A DNA stretch of 64,000 nt. It comes from DASQZK01 sp963763215. Lineage in GTDB: Bacteria > Bacteroidota > Bacteroidia > Bacteroidales > GCA-2748055. The stretch lies in the NCBI GenBank assembly GCA_963763215.1, contig CAVXNX010000005.1, positions 496,001 through 560,000 on the forward strand. Direction: 5' to 3'. Below the pieces are notes generated by a model that saw only the letters and a list, made by a program, of their open reading frames with translations, was not told the origin of the DNA and did no database searches. Position numbers and translations under genes: made by a program. Numbering within the stretch: the stretch's first letter is position 1; every line of letters begins with the position of its first letter. Positions 10,602-20,640 of this stretch are shown here, in pieces.

Positions 10602-10634
10602 CAAAGATAGACAAATACATTCACCCCATAGCAA
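10602..10634 (-). promoter_or_regulatory. Bacteroidota-type promoter (TTG-N22-TATCTTTG)
   Basis: On the minus strand TTG (10634-10632) is followed after 22 nt by TATCTTTG (10609-10602), an exact TAnnTTTG -7 element. It points to the nitronate monooxygenase gene about 140 nt downstream. The same spacing is found in front of the glycyl radical and WYL genes. Confidence 0.55.
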
Positions 10635-10801
10635 TAATGCCATGATTTTTCTCCCATCCACGCTCCCAGAGCTATTCCAGGGAGTGGAAACCAGGGTTTT
10701 CCGCTCTGAGGACGATCTTCGCTCCGGCGGTTAAACGCCATTGTCAGGGATCGGCGACAAAAGCAGGATAGGATGGATCATCTGCGTTGTTGCAAGCATG
10801 A

Positions 10802-10833
10802 AGACCAGTCCCCGTTTTCACGGTTCCTGGTCT
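10802..10833. terminator. Inverted repeat beyond the RND operon, possible terminator
   Basis: AGACCAG (10802-10808) pairs with CTGGTCT (10827-10833), and CCG/CGG inside extends the stem across a three-base mismatch. It lies about 105 nt after the stop of the RND gene in the direction of transcription. No clear T-run follows on the minus strand, so a terminator role is only possible. Confidence 0.35.
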
Positions 10834-10937
10834 CTAGATGAATTCGCTTTTTCGTTTGATGATCAGATATTTCCATGGACGAATGTGTAAAATATCGTTC
10901 ACTTCACGCTAAGGCCGGTCAGTCAGTGGTTCATTCG

Positions 10938-13900
10938 TTAAACCAGGCCTTTGAGATCATCAGGGTTAATCTTCTTCCGCTTGTCGGCCCTTCTCCTGAT
11001 CGATTCTTTGCCGGCATACAGGATATAATACATAACCGGAATAAAGATCAGCGTCAGGAAGGTGGCGAAGGCGAGTCCGAAGATGATGGTCCACGACAGG
11101 GGGCCGAAGAACATCACATTTTCTCCCCCGAAGTAGATATGCGGGTTAAAATGCGCAAACAGGTCGATAAAATCGATGTTGAAGCCGATCGCCAGGGGAA
11201 ACATTCCCAGGATGGCTGCCGATGCCGTCAGCATGACAGGGGTGATACGGGTTTTCCCGGCCTGTATGATGGCGTCCCGGGTTTTTAGGCCCTTCTCCAA
11301 CAACTTATCGGTAAACTCGACCAGCAGGATCCCGTTGCGGACAACGATCCCGGCGAGCGCAACCATTCCCATACCGGTCATGGTGATGGAAATCGGCATC
11401 CCGAAAATGATGAAGCCCAGCAATACCCCGATGATGCTGAAGATGACCTCCGTCAGGATGATGATCGGTTTGGAAATGGACTGGAACTGGGTGATCAGGA
11501 TGAACATGATCAGGCACAGCGACAGGAACATCGCTTTGCCGAGGAAGTCGGCCGATTCCTTCTGGCTTTCCTGTTCACCGGTGATCTTGATGTCGACCGA
11601 TTCGGGGTGGGTGAAGGAGGTGAGTCCCTTACGGATGCTGGCGATGATCTCATTGGCGTTGTATCCGGAAAGCACATTGGAAGAAACGTTGATGATCCGC
11701 TTGGCATCTTTGCGGTTGATCCCGCCGTACGAATTCTTATAGTTCACCTGGGCAACGGATGAAAGCGGAATCTGCCGGACCTGTCCCGTATTCATATCCC
11801 GGAAGGTGATCTTGGTGTTCATCAGCCGGTCGATATTGGATCTCTGGTCTTCCTCGAACCGGGTCATGATGGGGTATTGATCTTCCCCTTCCCGGTATTT
11901 GGAGCTTTCCTTTCCGTAGATGGCGTTTCGCAGTTCCATCCCCACCTGGCCTGTTGAGATGCCTTCGGTATTGGCCCTGATGCGGTCGATGCTGATCAGG
12001 ATCTCCGGCTTGGTGGCTTCAAAGTCCGTTTTCAGCTCTTCGATTCCCGGAATATTCAGCGAATCGATGTACCGGATGAGATGGTTGCTCGTGACGATGA
12101 GCTGATCCAGGTCATCGCCGGTCACCTCAAGATTGATGGGTTTGCCTGTAGGCGGACCCATTTTTTGTTTATCGATGGAAATTTCAGCTCCTGGAATATC
12201 CTGGACGGTATCGCGGAACAGGTTGATATAAGGTTCGGTTTTCGCCCCGTTACGCTCGGCATATTCGACAAAATTGACCGTGACCTTACCTTTCGAGGAG
12301 ACCTTGTTCCCCTGGTCGAACTGCGACTCCGAGGCGCCAAGGGCGACGTTGGATACGATCGATTCAACGATGGAAGTATCCCGCTTCAAAACACCGGCGA
12401 TTCGGTTTCCAACTTCCCGGGTGACCGAATCGGTGACTTCGACGCTCGTACCCACGGGCATTTTGATCAACGCATAGATCGAGTTAGGCTCATTGTCGGG
12501 GAAGAAGACGATCGGGGGTTTGACCACGCCCACCAGGACGAACGTGAAGATCAGTGCGGCGGTCAGTCCGTACAGCAGCCAGTATGGCCGCCGGCGGGTC
12601 AGGATCCAGCTCAGCAGCTGTTCATACTTATTGAGCGTTTTGGGGATGATGAAATGCTGAAAATGCAGCAGGATCTTGTATCCCCAGATGTTATGAAAGA
12701 TGAACAGGATACCGATAAAGATAATCAGGTTTCCCAGGAAAAGAAGGTTCAGGAGATGAAGAACCGCACCCAGTCCGACGATCATTCCGGTGATGGTGAA
12801 GATCCTTTTGCGGCTCATGGTCTGGATCTCTTCTTCATCGGGCTTCATGAACGAAACCGCGAAAACCGGGTTGAGGATGTAAGCCACGATCAGCGAAGCA
12901 AACAAGGACCAGGATAACGGTGATGGGAATGTAAAACATGAATTTTCCCACCACACCCGGCCAGAAGGCAAGCGGGAAGAAAGGGGCCAGGGTGGTCAAT
13001 GTTCCCGACAGGATCGGGACGAAAACCTCGCCGGCGGCAAACTTCGCCGAAGTCCGGATATCCATCCCCGATTGCTTGAAGATCCGGTGGGTGTTTTCGA
13101 TGACCACGATGGCATCGTCAACCACAATCCCGAGGGCGAAGAGGAAGGAGAACATGACCAGCATGTTCATGGTGAAATTGATCTCCGGCAAAACAATATA
13201 GGCCAGGGCCATGGAGAGGGGGACCGAAAGGGCGACAAAGAATGCATTGGTAAAGCCCATGAAGAACATCAGGACCACGGTGACCAGGATAAAGCCGATC
13301 ACGATCGTGTTGTTCAGGTCTTTGAGCGTATTGCGGGTAAACTTGGATTGATCGCCCGTGATGGTCACATTCAGGTCGGGCGGGAAATGTGTCGTTTTCA
13401 GATCGCTCAGGATGTCCTTGATCTTATCCGAAGCATTCAGCAGGTTCTGGCCACTTTTCTTGATGACATTGATGGTGATGACGTTCTGACCGTTCAACCT
13501 GGCATAACTGTCCTTCTTGGCATAGGTGTCTTCAACATCGGCAACATCCTTAAGATAAACCCTGGCGCCGGTGGCAGAGGTGATCACGATGTTTCTCAGG
13601 GCGTCAAGATTCTTGAATTCACCGACGATCCGGACCGTCCGGTTCATCCCTTGCATATCGATGCTTCCACCCGAAATGGTCAGGTTTTCCGAACTGATCA
13701 TCCGGTCGACATCACTGAGGGTCAGACCGGCAGCCTGCATCTTGTACATGTCCAGGTTCACCTGGATCTCACGGTCGAGGGCGCCGACGATATCGACGCG
13801 GGTGATTTCCGGAAGCGCTTCGATCCTGTCTTTGAGGAGATCTGCGTAATTTTTCAGTTTTTCCAGATCGAATTTACCCGACAGATTGATGTACATGATG

Positions 13901-14334
13901 GGAATATCGGAGAAATCGATGTCCCTGACATCCGGTTCCTGCGGAAGGTCGTTGGGCAAATCACTCTTGGTCTTGTCTACTTCATCCTTCACCTTTTGCT
14001 TGGCATCCGGGATCTTGACATCGGGGTTGAATTCGACCACGATCGAGGAGAAATCCTGCACCGAGGTACTGTTGATGACTTTGACCCCACTGATGGACTT
14101 CAGGTTGGTCTCGAGCGGACGCGTCACCAGATTCTCCATATCCTCGGGGGAGGTGCCCGGGTATACGGTATTGACAATGATATAGGGAATGACGATATCG
14201 GGAATCTGCTCTTTTGGGATGTTCTTATAACTGAAGATCCCAAAAACGGCGATGATAATGGCCAGAACATAGATGCTGGTCTTATTGTCAATAGCCCAGC
14301 TCGTCGGTTTGAATTCTTTAAACTTTTGTGCCAT
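10938..14334 (-). CDS. RND efflux transporter inner-membrane subunit (AcrB/HAE1-like), one frame break
   Basis: Starting at ATG 14334, the two pieces (14334 to about 12900, and about 12900 to 10938) make one chain of about 1130 residues. The N-terminal half shows 'KTSIYVLAIIIAVFGIFSY' (TM1), a large porter domain, and TM4 'GIVVDDAIVVIEN' with the proton-relay Asp pair. The C-terminal half repeats this as a porter domain and 'GIVVRNGILLVEF' in the TM10 region. The break is within TM6 near 12900, where 'PITVILVLV' should pass into 'SLFASLIVAYILNP'. A proton-driven trimeric pump exporting drugs, dyes or metabolites is expected; the substrate is unknown. It is the last gene of the TetR-controlled operon. 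Confidence 0.85.
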
Positions 14335-14355
14335 TTAACTTTTCTTTACCGTGAT

Positions 14356-15477
14356 TTACAATTTGATGGCTTCCCCGTCCTGCAGGTTATTCTGTCCGGC
14401 GGTGATCAGCTCATCGCCGGGTTTGAGACCGCTGGTGATTTCCACCAGCCCGTTGTAGCTCTGCCCCTTCGTGATCATGGTCTTTTTCGCGACGAGACCC
14501 GAATTTCCCTGGGCGGCGAGCATCACGATAGTCACCCTGGCTGTCATTCTGGATCAGGTTGATGGGCACGACCATCGCATTTTCGGCCTTGTAATCATTG
14601 ATTCGGACCACCGCAACCATATTGGCTTTAAAATGATTGTTTTCCGGATTGAGCTTCACCTCGATTTCGAACGTCCGGTTCTGCGGATTGATGTACTTAC
14701 TGGCGGAGGTGATTTTGGCCTGGATCTTTTTGTCCAGGTCCGGGAAGTCAATCTCCACTTCATCGCCATCATTGACTTTCGAGGAATAAAATTCCGAAAT
14801 TTCAGCCACCACCTTCACCGATTTGAAATTGATGACCCTGAAAACCGGCATGCCCGGGGAAACGCTCTGCCCGATCTTTATGCCGACGGATTCAACTGTC
14901 CCGTTGATCGGCGATTTGATCTTCGTCATCTCGATCTGATCCTTCAGCGTCTGAATGTTGTTTTCCAGTGATTCCTTGTTATTTTTGGCCTGGAGGTACT
15001 GTACTTCCGAGCCGATCTTCTGATCCCACAGGTTTTTCTGTTTCTGGAAGATCTCGTTGGCAAATTTGTAGTTGTCTTCCAGCTGCCTCAGGTTCTGCTG
15101 AAGACGGCATCGTCCAGGCGGGCGAGGATTTCTCCTTTGGTAACATGGTCGCCCATATCCACATTCACCTGCTCCACCGTTCCCATCGTCCGTGCACTGA
15201 TCCCCAGGTTTTCTTCCCCGTCGACATGTCCCTGGACTTCAATGAAATGCCGGAACATCGTGGGTTCCATTTTTTTGACAGCAACGACAGGTGCGTTCAG
15301 GATTTTCGATGACGCCGTATCACTGCCTGTCTCATTCTCCAGTTTCTGGATCTTTTCATTGAGCGCTTCCCTCTTCTTTTGCAGTTTGGTCAGTTCGGTC
15401 TTTTTATCACCGCCGCTGCACGACATGACGGCCATTAACATCAGTAAACCCGCAGTTTTAAAATTCACGATTTTCAT
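14356..15477 (-). CDS. RND periplasmic adaptor (HlyD/MFP family) lipoprotein, two frame breaks
   Basis: ATG at 15477 starts a lipoprotein signal (MKIVNFKTAGLLMLMAVMSC). The order is: coiled coil (residues 25-50), 'NLGISARTMGTVEQVNVDMG' biotinyl-lipoyl half, hairpin 'LEDNYKFANEIFQKQKNL', second lipoyl half 'KIKSPINGTVESVGIKIGQS', beta-barrel 'VVAEISEFYSSKVNDGDEVE' and a membrane-proximal C-terminal domain. Frame breaks lie near 15107 and 14540. It links the inner-membrane pump to the TolC-like channel. The stop at 14356 is 22 nt before the pump's start codon, so the pair is surely co-transcribed. Confidence 0.85.
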
Positions 15478-15506
15478 ATTGGATGAATTTGGATATGGTT
15501 TCTTTT

Positions 15507-16910
15507 TTAATCATTTGCCAGGATCCGGTCGAGCTTTGCCTTGGCTTTCAGCAGGGTGATGAGTGAATTGTAGTAATTCCCCTCCGAGGTCAGGTACTGA
15601 TTCTGACTCTGGGTCAGTTCCAGGCTCGTCGCCACGCCTTCCTTAAATTTTGTCAGGTTTTTCTCGTAAACCTTCCGGCTTAATTCCATGCTTTCCTTGT
15701 TATTTTTGAAGTTGAGGAAAGCCGTCCGGTAATCGTTTTTCGCACTTTCGTATTCGAGCGAGAGGTTCTGCCGGACATTATCCCTGTTCAGTTCGGCTTT
15801 CTCCAGGTTCAGCTTCGCCTGAGCGACAGTGGCCAGTCGCTGGGTGCTGGTGAAGATCGGCAGGTTCGCCGATAAACCGACGATATCTTTCGGCTGGAAG
15901 TTGAAGGCGGCGGCATTGGTCTGTTCCTGGTGCTGGTAAAATCCCGAAATGGTGGGCAGGAATTTGGACTTTTCACGCCGGAGGCTGGCCTCATTAATGT
16001 TCACCTGGTTGTCGATGATCTTGTAATCGATGCTGGAAGTCACATTGAATTCGTCATTGGTGAGCAACTGGAAATGACTCTCTTCGACAATCATGGACAG
16101 GCTGTCGGTCAGGACCACCGGCTGGTCAAATTCAACGCCGAGCTGGATTTTCATCAGCTTTATCGCCACTTCCCGCTGACCTTCCAGCGAGGTGACCATG
16201 TTCTGGAGGTTCGAGGCATTGATTTTAATCTGGTCGACATCGGTTTCCTCTGCAAACCCCTGCTCGTAAGTGCTTTTAATATCAGAATAGGTCTTTTGGA
16301 TGAGCTTGACGCTCTGGTTCAGCACCCGGAGGTTTTCATCCAGCACCAGGATCAGGTAGTAGGAATCGGCAACCGATTCCCTGGTGGTAAGCTCTGATTT
16401 TTGATAGGCATCTTCAGAAATCTCTTTATAGATCCGTGCCGCCTGGAGACCGACGATATATTCCCCGCTGAAGATCAACTGGCTCAGTGTGAAATTGAAC
16501 GTGGTGTTATTCTTGGAAGCCAAAGGAATGGTCGGTCCAAGATAGAGGTATTCATTGAGTCCGCCCGGACCCTCGAATTGCTGAAATCCCTGGACGTCGC
16601 CTGAAGGGTTGAGCGGATCCTGCGTAAAGCCCTGGACCGGAAAACTGATCTCCGGCACTTTGAAAATGTGCTGGTAGTTGGCGGTGATGCTGAACTGGGG
16701 AAGCCCGATCGCCGTCGTCTCCTGGACCTTTTTCCTGGCGATCTCCACATCGATCTTCGAACCTTTTACTGTCCGGTTGTATTGAATGGAATGAGCCTGA
16801 GCCTCGGGCAGGGATAATTTCAGGGTATCAGGTTGATCCTGGGCGGTCAGACTGAACGCCAGGAAAAGACATCCCATGCTGATCAGCGTTTTTTTCAGGT
16901 TTACTATCAT
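15507..16910 (-). CDS. TolC-like outer-membrane efflux channel
   Basis: An intact frame of 467 residues, start chosen at ATG 16910 because GAGAAGAA lies just upstream; a TTG four codons earlier is less likely. The signal peptide is LISMGCLFLAFSLTAQ. Two outer-membrane efflux repeats follow, each with long heptad-rich helices ('LTTRESVADSYYLILVLDEN', 'QNLSLEYESAKNDYRTAFLN') and ending 'LITLLKAKAKLDRILAND'. It forms the trimeric exit duct for the adjacent RND pump. The adaptor gene starts 30 nt downstream. Confidence 0.9.
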   Translation of the reverse strand: MIVNLKKTLISMGCLFLAFSLTAQDQPDTLKLSLPEAQAHSIQYNRTVKGSKIDVEIARKKVQETTAIGLPQFSITANYQHIFKVPEISFPVQGFTQDPLNPSGDVQGFQQFEGPGGLNEYLYLGPTIPLASKNNTTFNFTLSQLIFSGEYIVGLQAARIYKEISEDAYQKSELTTRESVADSYYLILVLDENLRVLNQSVKLIQKTYSDIKSTYEQGFAEETDVDQIKINASNLQNMVTSLEGQREVAIKLMKIQLGVEFDQPVVLTDSLSMIVEESHFQLLTNDEFNVTSSIDYKIIDNQVNINEASLRREKSKFLPTISGFYQHQEQTNAAAFNFQPKDIVGLSANLPIFTSTQRLATVAQAKLNLEKAELNRDNVRQNLSLEYESAKNDYRTAFLNFKNNKESMELSRKVYEKNLTKFKEGVATSLELTQSQNQYLTSEGNYYNSLITLLKAKAKLDRILAND

Positions 16911-16931
16911 TTCTTCTCGCAAATTTTATTT

Positions 16932-17546
16932 TCAACTAATATTCAATTTATTGAGATTCTCTTCGAGAACCCGGATCCCATGTTCATTGGCTATTCCCCG
17001 GATATGGTAGATAAAATATTCACGGAAAATCTTTCCGGAGGTGAAATCCTCGATCGTAAACATCCTGTCCTCATACAGGCTCTCTATCCTCGAAACCTGG
17101 ATCTTCACGATGATCTCTTCCTGCAATTCCTCCCGGTAAAGCCCTTCCCGTTTCCCCTTACGGATATTCTCCAGCATGGCGTGCACCATGTATTCACGCT
17201 GGACCTTCTGGACCCGTTGATAGATCGCCGGGTAATATTTCTTCAGATCATAGCGGAACGACGGGTTGTGCTGCTTGATCTGCCCGCCGAGAAACTGATG
17301 GACTTCAAAAAGCTCTTCGATGGCATTTTTGCCCGAATCAATGAGGGAATGATAGCAGTTCCGGTTTTTTTCGAGTTCAAAATCCATAACCTGGTTGATC
17401 AGGTCCGGTTTGTCCTTGACAAACTGGTATAATGTTTTCTTGGAAATCCCGAGTTCCCTGGCCACATCGTCCATGGTGACGCTCTTGATGCCGTAGCGGT
17501 GGAAAAGATCCAGCACCCTGGACTGTATCTCTTTTATTTTTTCCAT
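16932..17546 (-). CDS. TetR/AcrR family transcriptional regulator of the efflux operon
   Basis: A 204-residue protein from ATG 17546. Residues 5-50 form the DNA-binding domain, with the helix-turn-helix 'VTMDDVARELGISKKTLYQF', a near-consensus TetR motif. The rest is an all-helical ligand domain specific to the Bacteroidota efflux branch. It is the first gene of the operon TetR-TolC-adaptor-RND, 22 nt before the channel gene, so it most likely represses its own operon through the inverted repeats at 17555-17618. Confidence 0.9.
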   Translation of the reverse strand: MEKIKEIQSRVLDLFHRYGIKSVTMDDVARELGISKKTLYQFVKDKPDLINQVMDFELEKNRNCYHSLIDSGKNAIEELFEVHQFLGGQIKQHNPSFRYDLKKYYPAIYQRVQKVQREYMVHAMLENIRKGKREGLYREELQEEIIVKIQVSRIESLYEDRMFTIEDFTSGKIFREYFIYHIRGIANEHGIRVLEENLNKLNIS

Positions 17547-17554
17547 TTCGGCGA

Positions 17555-17618
17555 CAAAATTACACCTTTATTTTTTAACCGGAAACATTTATTCGTAAAA
17601 AAGTTTCCGAAGTGTAAT
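17555..17618 (-). promoter_or_regulatory. Promoter and candidate TetR operator
   Basis: On the minus strand TAATTTTG (complement of 17555-17562) is an exact TAnnTTTG -7 box for the TetR gene. Two nested inverted repeats overlap it: ATTACAC (17559-17565) with GTGTAAT (17612-17618), and CGGAAAC (17580-17586) with GTTTCCG (17603-17609). The inner pair covers the expected -33 position. This layout fits autorepression by the TetR protein, though binding is inferred. Confidence 0.55.
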
Positions 17619-17767
17619 CCTTTTTCCGATAGGCTAAGTTACTGAATATGTGTTAAGTGAAAATTAATCTGGGGTTAATTATATGCTGTAAAACAGCAAG
17701 AGGAAGGCTAGATAGAAGAAGAAGGAATAAACTGACCAGACTCAGGCCAGACCTTCTTCATGGAGTT

Positions 17768-18229
17768 TTATATCCCTGTTTTGCGCATCAGTTCATCGAT
17801 GAATGCAACCTGTGCCGGATTGAGTTTTTCCCGGGCGGTATCGACATCAAACCAGGCCCCCTTGTCCACTTCGGGAAATTCCTGTGTTTTCCCTGATTTG
17901 GGGGGCCATTCCATGGGGAAGGTATTGCTTTTCAGTGTGGAGACATCGAAATCATGCTCGAGGGCGAAGGCATGGATCAGCTTGCCGCTTTTCAGTTTCA
18001 CCGGGGTGAGTTCCACAAATATTCCTTCGATCCCGGCGCCGGTTTCTTCTTTGAATTCCCGGAGGGCAGCGTCCTGCACCGATTCCCCGTTTTCAAATTC
18101 TCCTTTCGGTATCGACCAAACCCCCTTATCTTTTTTAGCCCAGAAGGGGCCGCCGGGGTGCACCAGCATGACTTCCGTTTTCCCGTCACGGATGCGGTAA
18201 AGCAATATTCCTGCGCTTTGTTTGGGCAT
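17768..18229 (-). CDS. Nudix hydrolase (DATIN/ADP-ribose-like)
   Basis: 153 residues from ATG 18229. The Nudix box is complete: G-E-F-E-N-G-E-S-V, seven residues, then REFKEETG, with all metal-binding Glu residues. The N-terminus 'SAGILLYR...VMLVHPGGPFW' and 'WSIPKGE' match the subfamily of small Nudix proteins that hydrolyse dinucleoside polyphosphates or damaged nucleotides. The substrate is not predicted. It is 130 nt past the end of the large glycosidase operon but in the opposite part of the intergenic space, so its link to that operon is unclear. Confidence 0.9.
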   Translation of the reverse strand: MPKQSAGILLYRIRDGKTEVMLVHPGGPFWAKKDKGVWSIPKGEFENGESVQDAALREFKEETGAGIEGIFVELTPVKLKSGKLIHAFALEHDFDVSTLKSNTFPMEWPPKSGKTQEFPEVDKGAWFDVDTAREKLNPAQVAFIDELMRKTGI

Positions 18230-18359
18230 GAGGATCCTGTTTTTTTAGCTGCCAATCCCGGGAAGAGTCCCCCGGGGGGCCGGATTGGGCAGCGGCTTTC
18301 CGGCCCCGACCCGTTTCCATTATCATGACGTCTTCCCGGCAAATGGCAGCGGTAAACTG

Positions 18360-20630
18360 CTAATTTGAGAATTTGGTCAGCAGCACCCCGTGAATGGGGA
18401 TGTTCAGCTGAATGACGCCATCCATTTCACCCAGATCTTTTTGCCGCCAGAGATCCCTGACCTGGTGCTTCCCGTCCATGCCGAAATTGCTGAACGGAAA
18501 GCTGAGCGATTTCGGTTCAGAGGAAAGGTTGAAGAAGCCCACAGCGATACTACCGTCTTCAAGGGGCCGGGTCCACACCTGGAGGTCCTCCTGGTTATAG
18601 GCCTGGCCGGCCGGGATGCCCAGGGCATCCTGGTGCACGGCGAGAACCTCTGTATTGGTGAGCAGGTTTAGGGTGAAGTCGTCCAGTCTGGTGAGGTCAC
18701 ATCCGAGAAGCATCGGCGCCGATAGCAGCGACCAGAGCGAGACATGCGTATATTGTTCGTCGGGGGTGAGCCTGGTGGGATGCGTGCTCGGGCCCCAGCC
18801 CACCCAACCGACAACCATCATGTCCACGTCATTCCAGTGGCCGGGAACAGCGTATTTGGCGTAGCGGTAAGCATTGAAACCGATTCCCGACATACTTTCC
18901 CAGGTGTCGGTGATGTCACCGGTCGTTCTCCAGAGATTTCCGCCTACCTCGGCGCCCCACTTCCAGACTTCACCCATTCCGTACTGGCAAAGACTGAAAA
19001 CGATGTCCCGGTTGATCTTGTCGAGGCATCCCCGCAGCAGGATATACGGTTTTTGTAATTCCGGAAGGCTGTTGTCGGGGGCAATACTTCCGTATGAACA
19101 CCAGTCATATTTGATGTAATCGAATCCCCAGTCGGCCCATGTCCGGGCATCCTGGCATTCGTGCTGGTAGCTGCCCAGGTAACCTCCGCAGGTTTTCGGA
19201 CCGGGTGAAGAGTAGATCCCGGTTTTGAGTCCCTGGCTATGGACATAGCCGGTCAGGGCTTTCATATCGGGGAATTTCTCATTCGATCCGATCTCTCCCC
19301 TGGCATTCCTTTCGGCCGATTCCCATCCGTCGTCAATGTTGATATAGGTCCATCCGAAATCTGCCAGGCCCGATTTTTTCATCATATCAGCAGCATTTCT
19401 GACCTTTGCATCGTCAACCGACAACCCCCATACATTCCAGCTGTTCCAACCCAGGGGGGGAGTGAGGGCGATGGTGTTACCAATGCGGATGGTGAAGCCG
19501 AGCGTATCGGTTCCCAGGGCATTGGAGGCCTTCAGTGTGACATGGTAATCGCCGGTCCGGTAGACCTTTCCGGTGATGATCCCGGTTTCGGGATTCACAC
19601 TCAGTCCATAGGGGAGGTCTTCAGCCTCAAACGTCATGGGCCGCTTCCCGGAGGCGGGGATGTTGTACATAAACGGGCTTCCCGGACGGGCGCCGAAGAT
19701 CCCGGGTCCGTTAATCCTGGCCTCATCGGGCGTGGGAGGGGTCAGGATGTACGGTGCTGTCTGGTAAACATAAATGGGATTCCGGGCATTCTTCACCGTG
19801 AAAATATACTCCACTTTGTAACTCATGGTCTGAGGCGCTTCGAACGTGAACATCTGGGGAAGTCTCTGTCCGGCGGGGAGGGTCACCGATTCGGTGGAAT
19901 GATAAACGTCTTCATTGCCGAACTGACCCGATACCTTGATGGTGAGGTCACCGGAAATATCCTTGGTTTTAAGCCTGTTGACGAGGAAAACGGTCTTGGA
20001 ATAATGATTTGCCGTCAGATCGAAGGGCTCGGAATAGATATCGAATGTGATATAATCCTTGAGATCGACCATGCTGATGGACGGTTTTGGGGTGTAGAGC
20101 CCGCCGCCGCCACCGGTGTCGTTGACGCGTACGGCGATGACATTGTCCTGGTCCCAGAGAATGCGCGGATCACCGGCAGGGATCACATAATTCCTGAAAA
20201 TGTTGTAGGTGTTCTTTTCCTGTTCGGCGCCGGCAGGGAAGGTGCCATCAGGATTTTCGATGGTCTTGCCGTTATAGCCTAAAGGTTTGCCGTTGAGAAA
20301 GGTTTCATCATCGTCATCCACCTTGCCGATGGAAAACTGGAGACTGTCTTTGAAATAGGCATTTTTCTTCAGACTCGACGGGATGAACACTTTGATCCGG
20401 TACCATCCGAAGCCGTCGTAATCCTCGAATCCCTGATGTTCCCAGAGTTGTCCGGCAATCATGGTTTTCCAGGATGCGTCGTCAAAGGTAGGCGAAGCCC
20501 ACTGGGGATTATCACCGGTCTTGAATTTCCAGCCGTTGGTGAGGCTGATCACGTCTGATCCCGGTTCGGGTTTACTGCACGACACTGCGATCAGGAGAAT
20601 CAATGAGAGAAGAAAGGTAAATTTTTTCAT
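18360..20630 (-). CDS. GH27 alpha-galactosidase lipoprotein with N-terminal jelly-roll and Ig-like domains
   Basis: ATG at 20630 begins a lipoprotein signal (MKKFTFLLSLILLIAVSC), giving 756 residues. Residues 30-190 resemble the sugar-binding jelly roll of GH2 enzymes ('NGWKFKTGDNPQW', 'GFGWYRIKVFIP'). Residues 270-370 contain a putative Ig fold ('LPYGLSVNPETGIITGKV'). Then the GH27 barrel starts at 'TPPLGWNSWNVWG'; the nucleophile is Asp in 'YIKYDWCSYG' and the acid/base Asp lies in 'HWNDVDMMVVG'. It should release terminal alpha-galactose from plant polysaccharide side chains. The frame is continuous with the sulfatase upstream only because of an indel (see findings). It is the last gene of the operon. 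Confidence 0.88.
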   Translation of the reverse strand: MKKFTFLLSLILLIAVSCSKPEPGSDVISLTNGWKFKTGDNPQWASPTFDDASWKTMIAGQLWEHQGFEDYDGFGWYRIKVFIPSSLKKNAYFKDSLQFSIGKVDDDDETFLNGKPLGYNGKTIENPDGTFPAGAEQEKNTYNIFRNYVIPAGDPRILWDQDNVIAVRVNDTGGGGGLYTPKPSISMVDLKDYITFDIYSEPFDLTANHYSKTVFLVNRLKTKDISGDLTIKVSGQFGNEDVYHSTESVTLPAGQRLPQMFTFEAPQTMSYKVEYIFTVKNARNPIYVYQTAPYILTPPTPDEARINGPGIFGARPGSPFMYNIPASGKRPMTFEAEDLPYGLSVNPETGIITGKVYRTGDYHVTLKASNALGTDTLGFTIRIGNTIALTPPLGWNSWNVWGLSVDDAKVRNAADMMKKSGLADFGWTYINIDDGWESAERNARGEIGSNEKFPDMKALTGYVHSQGLKTGIYSSPGPKTCGGYLGSYQHECQDARTWADWGFDYIKYDWCSYGSIAPDNSLPELQKPYILLRGCLDKINRDIVFSLCQYGMGEVWKWGAEVGGNLWRTTGDITDTWESMSGIGFNAYRYAKYAVPGHWNDVDMMVVGWVGWGPSTHPTRLTPDEQYTHVSLWSLLSAPMLLGCDLTRLDDFTLNLLTNTEVLAVHQDALGIPAGQAYNQEDLQVWTRPLEDGSIAVGFFNLSSEPKSLSFPFSNFGMDGKHQVRDLWRQKDLGEMDGVIQLNIPIHGVLLTKFSN

Positions 20631-20640
20631 GTTCAGTGGT

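Larger units (their letters stand above)
10497..10937. other. Intergenic region of 441 nt
   Basis: No gene is supported here. It contains a leftward promoter candidate for the nitronate monooxygenase gene (10602-10634) and an inverted repeat (10802-10833) just past the end of the RND operon. The rest shows no recognisable structure. Confidence 0.6.

Noticed and set aside
13072..14562. Long plus-strand open frame opposite the RND genes
   Set aside because: It is the antisense of highly conserved RND and adaptor coding sequence, rich in His/Asp/Gly, without family resemblance.
19239..20282. Plus-strand open frame opposite the alpha-galactosidase
   Set aside because: Antisense shadow of a clearly conserved gene.
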